In this document: one piece after another, positions 48,120-55,829 of the stretch
Layout: each line of letters opens with the position of its first letter
Position numbering within the stretch: the first letter of the stretch is position 1
Assembly (NCBI RefSeq): GCF_017161425.1
Contig: NZ_CP071057.1
Location: forward strand, 3,163,501 to 3,227,500
From: Marinicauda algicola
GTDB taxonomy: Bacteria; Pseudomonadota; Alphaproteobacteria; Caulobacterales; Maricaulaceae
Length of the DNA stretch: 64,000 nt
Direction of reading: 5' to 3'
Program-made: the position numbers and the translations under genes
Notes under the pieces: generated by a model
Seen by the model: only the letters and a program-made list of their open reading frames with translations
The model's database searches: none
What the model was told of the DNA's origin: nothing

Positions 48120-51100
48120 GTGAGCAATTGGGAAAAGAATCGTCTGCTTCTGTCGACGATCCTGACCGGCGTCATGTTCGGCAGCGTGGTGACCGCGCCG
48201 TCGCTCGCCCAGGACGCCAGCCAGGAGGCGGAAGAAGAAGAGGAAGAGGAAGCGGAGGAAGTCGATCCGGACGACACGATCGTCGTGACCGGTTCGCGTA
48301 TCCGCCGCGACAGCTTCACCTCGACCGCGCCGCTGCAGGTCATCGACTCCGAAGAGATCCGCGATGCCGGTCTCATCGACACCGCGCAGATCCTCCAGCA
48401 GACCACGGTGGCCCAGGGCGTCCAGCTCGACACCACCATCACTTCGACCTTCGTCACCGACGGCGGCCCTGGCGCGAACAACATCTCGCTGCGCGGCCTG
48501 AACCCGGACCAGACGCTGGTCCTGATCAACGGCCGCCGCTTCGCGCCGGCCGGCGTGGAAGGCGCCCCGGCGCTGCCCGACGTCAACCTGATCCCGTCCT
48601 CGTTGATTCAGCGCATCGACATCCTGCTGGACGGCGCCTCCTCGGTTTACGGCTCGGACGCCGTGGCCGGCGTGGTCAACGTCATCCTGCGCGACGAGTT
48701 CGACGGGCTGCAGGTCGACGGCTTCGTCTCGGTTCCCGAGGAATCCGGCGGCGGATCGCAGCGCTGGAACGTCATGATGGGCGATTCCAACGAGCGTTCG
48801 AACTTCGTGTTCGCGGTGGAGTATTTCAACCAGGACGAACTCGAGGTCCAGGATCGCGACTACAACTTCGATCCGAATGACGGGTTCTATTGCAGCCGTG
48901 ACCTCGAATACGATGCCGACGGCAACCTGCTCTCCGAGTGCGAAGGCGCGATCATCAACCGGATCCGCATCTTCTCGGCCTTCCAGGACGGCAATCTCGA
49001 CTTCAGCCTGTTCGATCCCGCCCTGTTCAGCGTCGACGTCTATCGCAACGGCGCTGAAGACCGTCCGCTCCTGGTCGGCACCGGCTTCGGCCGCGGCAGC
49101 TCGTTCGACGAACGGGCCCGCTCCTCGTATCTCGAGGGCGGGGACGACATGATCCCGCAGTCGCAGCGCTACTCGATGTTCTTCACCGGCGAGCGCGATC
49201 TCGATCCGGTCTTCGGCATCGAGGGGATCACCGCCTTCGCGGAGGCCTCGCACTCCAACAGCCAGACCTATGTGAAGAACAGCTATCACGGCCAGATCTT
49301 CGCGACCGTTCCGGCGTCGAACCCGTTCAACCCGTTCGGCGTCGACGTGGTGCCGATCTTCGCCTCGCCGGTCGAGCGTCTGAACATCGACGTGGAAGTC
49401 CAGCAGACCCGCCTGATCGGCGGCCTGCGCGGCGATCTCGCCTTCGCCAACGCGCCGGAATGGACCTACGAGCTGTTCACCGGCTACACCCGCTCGATGG
49501 GCTATTCGTCCCGTCCGGCGATCGACGAGGCGCGCCTGCGTCACACGATCTACACCTCGCGTGACGACGGCACCGGCAACATCATCTGCGGCACGGATCA
49601 GGATGCCGAGCTGTTCGGCTTCCTCGGCCCGGACGAGTGCGTCCCGGTCAACCTGTTCCATCCGGGCCTCTATCCCTACGACGCCCAGACGAATGTCGGC
49701 TTCGGCTCGGTGGAGGAGCGCGAGTATCTCGAGATCGAGCGCACCGTCACCACCAAGGTCGACCAGAAGATCGCGGGCGGCTTCGTGACCGGTCCGGTGT
49801 TCCAGCTCCCGGCCGGGGATCTCTCCGCCGTGGTCGGTGTGGAATGGCGTGAAGACAGCCTGGACTCCGGCGTGGACACCGTGGCGGCCCAGGGCCGTGC
49901 GGCCGGCTTCTTCGCCGACCGTCTCTCGCGCGGCTCGGTGAGCCTGTGGGAAGTCTATGGCGAGGTGTCGATCCCGGTCGTCTCCGGTCAGCCGCTCGCC
50001 GAAGAGATCACGATCGATCTCGCCGGGCGCCTGACCGACCACGAGTTCTACGGGCAGAACGACACCTACTCGGCCCGGGCCTCCTGGTCGCCGACCGACT
50101 ACCTGACCTTCCGCGGCACCTACGGCACGTCGTTCCGCGCGCCGAACACGCGGGAGCTTTTCCTGGGCGGTCAGACCGGCTTCACCTCCGGCGCTGCCGA
50201 TCCCTGCGTGGTTCCGCTTGCCGCCAACGTGGGCGGGACCTACGACCCGAGCCAGGACAACCGCGACCCGCAGGTGCTCGCCAACTGCGTGGCCGAGGGT
50301 GTCGATCCGACCTCCCTGGGCCTCGGCGGGGTTCCCTCGATCGAGTCGTTCCAGGCCGGTAACCCGAACCTCGAGCCGGAAACCTCCACGGCGTTCAGCT
50401 ACGGCCTGGTGTTCGAGCAGCCCTTCTTCGACGCGTTCGACGCCACGTTCGGCCTGACCTACTTCGACATCGAGGTGGAGGACTCCATCGCGATCCCGGG
50501 TACGGCCTTCTCGCTGGCGCAGTGCTACAGCTCGCCGAACTTCCCGAACGACCCGTTCTGCGCCCGCCGTCAGCGCGATCCGCAGACCGGCTTCCTGGCG
50601 TTCGTCGACAACACGCCGTTCAACGTCGCCACCCAGTCGGCAACGGGTCTCGACCTCAACGGCCGGTTCTCCTACGACGTGCCGGAGAGCTTCTTCGGCG
50701 GGTTCAACATCGACGTGAACGCGGTGTGGACCTGGTCGGACGAGGTGCTGAGCCAGACCACGCCTCAGTCCAACGTCAACAACTTCGTGGGCGACTGGGG
50801 CAACCCGGAATGGCGCGGCACGGTCAACACCCGCTTCACCAAGGGTGACTGGTCGGTGCTGTGGCGGGCCCGTTACCTGGGCGAGCAGGCGGAGATCTTC
50901 AACGATCTCACGCCGGGCTCGAACCAGCCTTACGGACAGCGCTTCTACGCGCCGTGCGAACTGGCCGGGTGCGTGTCGAACAACGATCCGTCCACGCCCT
51001 GGCTGGACTACTCCTCGGTCATCACCTCGGCCGATGCGGTCTGGTACCAGGATCTCTCGATGACCTATTCGCATGACACCTGGATCATCCGGGCCGGCGT

Positions 51101-51260
51101 GAACAACCTGTTCGACGAGGAACCGGCCCTCGTCGACCAGAACTCCGGCAGCACCGGGGATCCGGGCTTTGCAGCCCAGGGCAACTCCAACGCGGTGCTG
51201 GGTTCGGGCTACGACCTGCTCGGCCGCCGCTTCTTCCTGAACGTGACCAAGCAGTTCTAA
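48120..51260 (+). CDS. TonB-dependent outer-membrane receptor, copy 1
   Basis: 1046 residues. GTG start with AAAAGGGGAA 6 nt upstream; both copies share it. Signal peptide (NRLLLSTILTGVMFGSVVTAPSLAQ), then an acidic run EAEEEEEEEAEEVDPDD, TonB box DTIVVTG, plug (QVIDSEEIRDAGLIDTAQIL, NNISLRGLNPDQTLVLINGRR, GSDAVAGVVNVILR), and a 22-strand barrel ending in DLLGRRFFLNVTKQF with terminal Phe. It resembles large receptors for carbohydrate or peptide fragments in Caulobacter relatives. It is nearly identical to copy 2; differences cluster in the barrel. Ligand unknown. Confidence 0.94.
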   Translation: MSNWEKNRLLLSTILTGVMFGSVVTAPSLAQDASQEAEEEEEEEAEEVDPDDTIVVTGSRIRRDSFTSTAPLQVIDSEEIRDAGLIDTAQILQQTTVAQGVQLDTTITSTFVTDGGPGANNISLRGLNPDQTLVLINGRRFAPAGVEGAPALPDVNLIPSSLIQRIDILLDGASSVYGSDAVAGVVNVILRDEFDGLQVDGFVSVPEESGGGSQRWNVMMGDSNERSNFVFAVEYFNQDELEVQDRDYNFDPNDGFYCSRDLEYDADGNLLSECEGAIINRIRIFSAFQDGNLDFSLFDPALFSVDVYRNGAEDRPLLVGTGFGRGSSFDERARSSYLEGGDDMIPQSQRYSMFFTGERDLDPVFGIEGITAFAEASHSNSQTYVKNSYHGQIFATVPASNPFNPFGVDVVPIFASPVERLNIDVEVQQTRLIGGLRGDLAFANAPEWTYELFTGYTRSMGYSSRPAIDEARLRHTIYTSRDDGTGNIICGTDQDAELFGFLGPDECVPVNLFHPGLYPYDAQTNVGFGSVEEREYLEIERTVTTKVDQKIAGGFVTGPVFQLPAGDLSAVVGVEWREDSLDSGVDTVAAQGRAAGFFADRLSRGSVSLWEVYGEVSIPVVSGQPLAEEITIDLAGRLTDHEFYGQNDTYSARASWSPTDYLTFRGTYGTSFRAPNTRELFLGGQTGFTSGAADPCVVPLAANVGGTYDPSQDNRDPQVLANCVAEGVDPTSLGLGGVPSIESFQAGNPNLEPETSTAFSYGLVFEQPFFDAFDATFGLTYFDIEVEDSIAIPGTAFSLAQCYSSPNFPNDPFCARRQRDPQTGFLAFVDNTPFNVATQSATGLDLNGRFSYDVPESFFGGFNIDVNAVWTWSDEVLSQTTPQSNVNNFVGDWGNPEWRGTVNTRFTKGDWSVLWRARYLGEQAEIFNDLTPGSNQPYGQRFYAPCELAGCVSNNDPSTPWLDYSSVITSADAVWYQDLSMTYSHDTWIIRAGVNNLFDEEPALVDQNSGSTGDPGFAAQGNSNAVLGSGYDLLGRRFFLNVTKQF

Positions 51261-51285
51261 CCGGTCACCTCAGGGAAGGCCTTCG

Positions 51286-51314
51286 GGGCCCGCGCCACCG
51301 GCGCGGGCCCTTTT
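51286..51314 (+). terminator. Terminator of TonB receptor 1
   Basis: Stem GGGCCCGCGCC (51286-51296), loop ACC, stem GGCGCGGGCCC (51300-51310), then TTTT. Confidence 0.92.
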
Positions 51315-51413
51315 CCTGTGCGGCGCCTCCCAGCCAGGGGGCGCCGCACCGCATTTTCTTCCGCGATCCAGCCGATACCCGGCACGGGCATCCCCCCCCT
51401 GCCGCAGCGTAGG

Positions 51414-51496
51414 GTAATCAATCGAATACTTAAAAGGTGGTCAAACGAATACTAATAATGCACTCAGAGTGATCAAAGGGTGATCAATCGAATACT
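51414..51496 (+). repeat. Direct-repeat array upstream of TonB receptor 2
   Basis: Three 17-bp direct repeats of consensus GTRRTCAAWCGAATACT at 51414-51430, 51437-51453 and 51480-51496, plus a partial copy GTGATCAAAGG at 51469. Starts are 23, 32 and 11 bp apart, close to whole helical turns, so sites would face one side of DNA. The stretch is AT-rich compared with the surroundings. It looks like an operator array for receptor 2. No known regulator motif was recognised. Confidence 0.7.
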
Positions 51497-51662
51497 CATT
51501 GTTTATGACTTTTCTGCAACAGGACTGGCGTAATCACACAGTGAAATCGCCGTTTCGCGCATCGTTGTCTTGCAGCCGCGCTGGCGCGCTCGCCATAGTG
51601 CCGGCCAAGTGCGGAGGATACCGCGCTTCAACGGCCTCGCGCGTGCGGGGCAGCGATCCGAA

Positions 51663-54600
51663 AAAAGGGGAACGATCGTGAGCAATTGGGAAAAGAATCG
51701 TCTGCTTCTGTCGACGATCCTGACCGGCGTCATGTTCGGCAGCGTGGTGACCGCGCCGTCGCTCGCCCAGGACGCCAGCCAGGAGGCGGAAGAAGAAGAG
51801 GAAGAGGAAGCGGAGGAAGTCGATCCGGACGACACGATCGTCGTGACCGGTTCGCGTATCCGCCGCGACAGCTTCACCTCGACCGCGCCGCTGCAGGTCA
51901 TCGACTCCGAAGAGATCCGCGATGCCGGTCTCATCGACACCGCGCAGATCCTCCAGCAGACCACGGTGGCCCAGGGCGTCCAGCTCGACACCACCATCAC
52001 CTCGAGCTTCGTCACCGACGGCGGCCCTGGCGCGAACAACATCTCGCTGCGCGGCCTGAACCCGGACCAGACGCTGGTCCTGATCAACGGCCGCCGCTTC
52101 GCGCCGGCCGGCGTGGAAGGCGCCCCGGCGCTGCCCGACGTCAACCTGATCCCGTCCTCGATCATCCAGCGTATCGACATCCTGCTGGACGGCGCCTCCT
52201 CGGTTTACGGCTCGGACGCCGTGGCCGGCGTGGTCAACGTCATCCTGCGCGACGAGTTCGACGGGCTGCAGGTCGACGGCTTCGTCTCGGTTCCCGAGGA
52301 ATCCGGCGGCGGATCGCAGCGCTGGAACGTCATGATGGGCGATTCCAACGAGCGTTCGAACTTCGTGTTCGCGGTGGAGTACTTCCACCAGGACGAGCTG
52401 AATGTGAACGACCGCGACTACAACTTCGACCCGAATGACGGGTTCTATTGTAACCGCGACCTGGAACTGGATGCCGACGGCAACCTGCTCTCCGAGTGCG
52501 AAGGCGCGATCATCAACCGGATCCGCATCTTCTCGGCCTTCCAGGACGGCAATCTCGACTTCAGCCTGTACGATCCCGTCCTCTTCGGCCGCGACGTCTA
52601 CTACAATGGCGGCGAAGACCGTCCGCTCCTGGTCGGCACCGGCTTCGGCCTCGGCAGCACGTTCGACGAACGGGCCCGCTCCTCGTATCTCGAGGGCGAA
52701 GACGACATGATCCCGGAAAGCCAGCGCTACTCGATGTTCTTCACCGGCGAGCGCGATCTCGATCCGGTCTTCGGCATCGACGGCATCACCGCCTTCGCGG
52801 AGGCCTCGCACTCCAACAGCCAGACCTATGTGAAGAACGGCTATCATGGACAGATCTTCGCATCGGTGCCCGCGTCCAACCCGTTCAACCCGTTCGGCGT
52901 CGACGTGGTGCCGATCTTCGCCTCGCCGGTCGAGCGTCTGAACACCGACGTGGAAGTCCAGCAGACCCGCCTGATCGGCGGCCTGCGCGGCGATCTCGCC
53001 TTCGCCAACGCGCCGGAATGGACCTACGAGCTGTTCACCGGCTACACCCGCTCGATGGGCTATTCGTCCCGTCCGGCGATCGACGAGGCGCGCCTGCGTC
53101 ACACGATCTACACCTCGCGTGACGACGGCACCGGCAACATCATCTGCGGCACGGATCAGGATGCCGAGCTGTTCGGCTTCCTCGGCCCGGACGAGTGCGT
53201 CCCGGTCAACCTGTTCCATCCGGGTCTCTATCCCTACGACGCCCAGACCAGCACCGGTTTCGGCTCGGTGGAGGAGCGCGAGTATCTCGAGATCGAGCGC
53301 ACCATCACCACCAAGGTCGACCAGAAGATCGCGGGCGGCTTCGTGACCGGTCCGGTGTTCCAGCTCCCGGCCGGGGATCTCTCCGCCGTGGTCGGTGTGG
53401 AATGGCGTGAAGACAGCCTGGACTCCGGCGTGGACACCGTGGCGGCCCAGGGCCGTGCGGCCGGCTTCTTCGCCGACCGTCTCTCGCGCGGCTCGGTGAG
53501 CCTGTGGGAAGTCTATGGCGAGGTGTCGATCCCGGTCGTCTCCGGTCAGCCGCTTGCCGAAGAGATCACGATCGATCTCGCCGGGCGCCTGACCGACCAC
53601 GAGTTCTACGGGCAGAACGACACCTACTCGGCCCGGGCCTCCTGGTCGCCGACCGACTACCTGACCTTCCGCGGCACCTACGGCACGTCGTTCCGCGCGC
53701 CGAACACGCGGGAGCTTTTCCTGGGCGGTCAGACCGGCTTCACCTCCGGCTTCGCCGATCCCTGCGTGGTTCCGACCGCCGCCAACGTGGGCGGGACCTA
53801 CGACCCGAGCCAGGACAACCGCGACCCGCAGGTGCTCGCCAACTGCGTGGCCGAGGGTGTCGATCCGACCTCCCTGGGCCTCGGCGGGGTTCCCTCGATC
53901 GAGTCGTTCCGGGCCGGTAACCCGAACCTCGAGCCGGAAACCTCCACGGCGTTCAGCTACGGCCTGGTGTTCGAGCAGCCCTTCTTCGACGCGTTCGACG
54001 CCACGTTCGGCCTGACCTACTTCGACATCGAGGTGGAGGACTCCATCGCGATCCCGGGTACGGCCTTCTCGCTGGCGCAGTGCTACAACTCGCCGAACTT
54101 CCCGAACGACCCGTTCTGCGCCCGCCGTCAGCGCGATCCGCAGACCGGCTTCCTGGCGTTCGTCGACAACACGCCGTTCAACGTGGCGGCCCAGCAGGCC
54201 TCGGGTCTCGACCTCAACGGCCGGTTCTCCTACGACGTGCCGGAGAGCTTCTTCGGCGGGTTCAACATCGACGTGAACGCGGTGTGGACCTGGTCGGACG
54301 AGGTGCTGAGCCAGACCACGCCTCAGTCCAACGTCAACAACTTCGTGGGCGACTGGGGCAACCCGGAATGGCGCGGCACGGTCAACACCCGCTTCACCAA
54401 GGGTGACTGGTCGGTGCTGTGGCGGGCCCGTTACCTGGGCGAGCAGGCGTCGATCTTCAACGACATCACGCCGGGCTCGAACCAGCCTTACGGACAGCGC
54501 ATCTACGCGGCGTGCGAACTGGCCGGGTGCGTGTCGAACAACGATCCGTCCACGCCCTGGCTGGACTACTCCTCGGCCATCACCTCGGCCGATGCGGTCT

Positions 54601-54855
54601 GGTACCAGGATCTCTCGATGACCTATTCGCGCGACACCTGGATCTTCCGGGCCGGCGTGAACAACCTCTTCGACGAGGACCCGGCTCTGACCGACCAGGA
54701 CGCCTCGGGCGATGTCCAGAACACCTCCAACGCGGTGCTGGGTTCGGGCTACGACCTGCTCGGCCGCCGCTTCTTCCTGAACGTGACCAAGCAGTTCTAA
54801 CCGGTCACTTCAGGGAAGGCCTTCGGGGCCCGCGCCACCGGCGCGGGCCCTTTTC
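51663..54855 (+). repeat. Tandem duplication unit, copy 2
   Basis: Second copy of the unit at 48105-51315, offset 3558 bp at the start. Identity is interrupted by short divergent tracts, a mosaic pattern expected from duplication followed by gene conversion or local selection. Confidence 0.93.
51678..54800 (+). CDS. TonB-dependent outer-membrane receptor, copy 2
   Basis: 1040 residues, same domain order as copy 1: signal peptide, poly-Glu linker, TonB box DTIVVTG, plug, barrel, terminal Phe. Differences from copy 1 are clustered. One cluster covers EYFHQDELNVNDRDYNF and SLYDPVLFGRDVYYNGGED; another covers NVAAQQASGLDLNG; the last is the C-terminal segment DPALTDQDASGDVQNTS, which replaces a longer EPALVDQNSGSTGDPGFAAQGNS. 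Signal, plug and most barrel strands are unchanged, so surface loops seem to be the parts that vary. Confidence 0.94.
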   Translation: MSNWEKNRLLLSTILTGVMFGSVVTAPSLAQDASQEAEEEEEEEAEEVDPDDTIVVTGSRIRRDSFTSTAPLQVIDSEEIRDAGLIDTAQILQQTTVAQGVQLDTTITSSFVTDGGPGANNISLRGLNPDQTLVLINGRRFAPAGVEGAPALPDVNLIPSSIIQRIDILLDGASSVYGSDAVAGVVNVILRDEFDGLQVDGFVSVPEESGGGSQRWNVMMGDSNERSNFVFAVEYFHQDELNVNDRDYNFDPNDGFYCNRDLELDADGNLLSECEGAIINRIRIFSAFQDGNLDFSLYDPVLFGRDVYYNGGEDRPLLVGTGFGLGSTFDERARSSYLEGEDDMIPESQRYSMFFTGERDLDPVFGIDGITAFAEASHSNSQTYVKNGYHGQIFASVPASNPFNPFGVDVVPIFASPVERLNTDVEVQQTRLIGGLRGDLAFANAPEWTYELFTGYTRSMGYSSRPAIDEARLRHTIYTSRDDGTGNIICGTDQDAELFGFLGPDECVPVNLFHPGLYPYDAQTSTGFGSVEEREYLEIERTITTKVDQKIAGGFVTGPVFQLPAGDLSAVVGVEWREDSLDSGVDTVAAQGRAAGFFADRLSRGSVSLWEVYGEVSIPVVSGQPLAEEITIDLAGRLTDHEFYGQNDTYSARASWSPTDYLTFRGTYGTSFRAPNTRELFLGGQTGFTSGFADPCVVPTAANVGGTYDPSQDNRDPQVLANCVAEGVDPTSLGLGGVPSIESFRAGNPNLEPETSTAFSYGLVFEQPFFDAFDATFGLTYFDIEVEDSIAIPGTAFSLAQCYNSPNFPNDPFCARRQRDPQTGFLAFVDNTPFNVAAQQASGLDLNGRFSYDVPESFFGGFNIDVNAVWTWSDEVLSQTTPQSNVNNFVGDWGNPEWRGTVNTRFTKGDWSVLWRARYLGEQASIFNDITPGSNQPYGQRIYAACELAGCVSNNDPSTPWLDYSSAITSADAVWYQDLSMTYSRDTWIFRAGVNNLFDEDPALTDQDASGDVQNTSNAVLGSGYDLLGRRFFLNVTKQF

Positions 54856-54862
54856 TTTCTTT
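54826..54862 (+). terminator. Terminator of TonB receptor 2
   Basis: Same hairpin as after copy 1 (GGGCCCGCGCC-ACC-GGCGCGGGCCC), followed by a longer tract TTTTCTTTCTTT. Confidence 0.93.
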
Positions 54863-54896
54863 CCGGAATCCGCCGTCCCGAATGCGGCGCCGCACG

Positions 54897-54926
54897 AAAA
54901 AGCCCGCCCCTTTCGGGGGCGGGCTC
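54897..54926 (-). terminator. Terminator of the small exported protein gene
   Basis: On the minus strand GCCCGCCCCC-GAAA-GGGGCGGGC is followed by TTTTT. On the plus strand the same hairpin is followed by TCTT, so it may also back up receptor 2 termination. Confidence 0.88.
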
Positions 54927-54952
54927 TTCGCACTCGATCGGCAGGCGCAAGA

Positions 54953-55582
54953 TCAGATGTCGATACGCTGCACGCGGATCGCGCGGCCCTCGCCGTTGAT
55001 GCGCAGGAAATAGCCCCCGGCCGGTGCGCGGCGGATTTCGGCGAGCATCACGTCGTCCCCGCGCGGCACCCAGAAGCGCATCCCGTCCGTCACTTCCCAG
55101 ACCTGGCCATTGGTCATGTGGAAGCGCTTGGTGTTGTAGCCATGCGTGCTGATCCGCTCGATCGTCATGCGCACCGCATCGATATCGCCATTGTCGGCGC
55201 GTTCGAGGATTTCGGTCTCCGGCGGCAGGGTCTGCGGCGCGGCGCCCGCGCTCGCCGCGGCCAGCTCGCGGCCCGAATCCCGCCCGAGCGACAGGCTGGG
55301 CAGGGAGAAGTCGGGAAACGAGGGACGCGGCAGGCCGAAGAGGCGCGATTCCTCGCTCGCGTCGCCGAAATTCCCGGCTTCGGACTGGGCTTCGGAGCCG
55401 GTCGGCGCCGCCTCGGCGGGCGCCGCGGCCTGCTGAGCGGCAACCCGGTCGAAGCAGGCGAGGCGCTCGGCATCGTTCTCGATCCCGAGGCAGCGCAGAA
55501 GCGCGCTCTGCTCGGGGGACTGGGCAAAGACCGGGCCCGCCGCGAGCGCCGCGAGAGCCCCGGAAATGAGAAGTCGTTTCAA
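54953..55582 (-). CDS. Exported protein of unknown function
   Basis: 209 residues. TTG at 55582 is chosen: GAGGGAG precedes it and the signal peptide (LKRLLISGALAALAAGPVFAQ) starts there; the longer frame to 55642 is not supported. The mature N-terminus has two Cys in a pattern LLRCLGIENDAERLACFDRVA, seen in several small exported proteobacterial proteins. A proline/serine-rich linker leads to a C-terminal beta domain (MTIERISTHGYNTKRFHMTNGQVWEV ... RVQRIDI). Function unknown. It is divergent from the S9 peptidase gene. Confidence 0.78.
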   Translation of the reverse strand: MKRLLISGALAALAAGPVFAQSPEQSALLRCLGIENDAERLACFDRVAAQQAAAPAEAAPTGSEAQSEAGNFGDASEESRLFGLPRPSFPDFSLPSLSLGRDSGRELAAASAGAAPQTLPPETEILERADNGDIDAVRMTIERISTHGYNTKRFHMTNGQVWEVTDGMRFWVPRGDDVMLAEIRRAPAGGYFLRINGEGRAIRVQRIDI

Positions 55583-55734
55583 GTCGCGTCTCCCTCGGTT
55601 CTGCCGGGTGCAGGCGAGACCCGCCGGCATCCGGAAATTCAACGCGGATACTGTGACGTGTCGCAGCCGGTTTGGCCATGGCTTTCGCCATTGCTGCGGG
55701 CGAGGCCTGCCTGCGCCGGCGGGCCGGTTTGGAC

Positions 55735-55762
55735 TTGCCCTGCGGGTGCGAGCCGCTAGGTT
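55735..55762 (+). promoter_or_regulatory. Possible housekeeping promoter of the S9 peptidase gene
   Basis: TTGCCC (55735) and GCTAGGTT (55755) with a 14-bp gap resemble the Caulobacter sigma-73 promoter pattern TTGACGS-N10-14-GCTANAWC. It lies about 70 bp before the start. Weak -35 match. Confidence 0.35.
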
Positions 55763-55829
55763 TCATGATGCAATACAAGCTTCCCGGCAAGCCGGTGGAA
55801 TCCGGTGCGGGGCATGAAGGGGGTCAGAC

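Larger units (their letters stand above)
48105..51315 (+). repeat. Tandem duplication unit, copy 1
   Basis: Near-identical to 51663-54855. Homology starts at the ribosome site (AAAAGGGG) and ends in the terminator T-run, so it covers coding sequence and terminator but not the promoter. The unit is 18 bp longer than copy 2 because of one indel near the 3' end of the gene. Confidence 0.93.
51261..51677 (+). promoter_or_regulatory. Upstream region of TonB receptor 2
   Basis: 417 bp between the two receptor genes. It contains the receptor 1 terminator, a GC-rich spacer, the direct-repeat array (51414-51496) in an AT-rich stretch to about 51545, and a GC-rich leader up to the AAAAAAGGGG ribosome site. 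The promoter most likely lies in or just after the repeats. No additional gene is supported. Confidence 0.5.

Noticed and set aside
51414-51496. CRISPR array or replication iterons
   Set aside because: Only three full repeats with unequal spacing, no cas genes, no rep gene or DnaA boxes; an operator array fits better.
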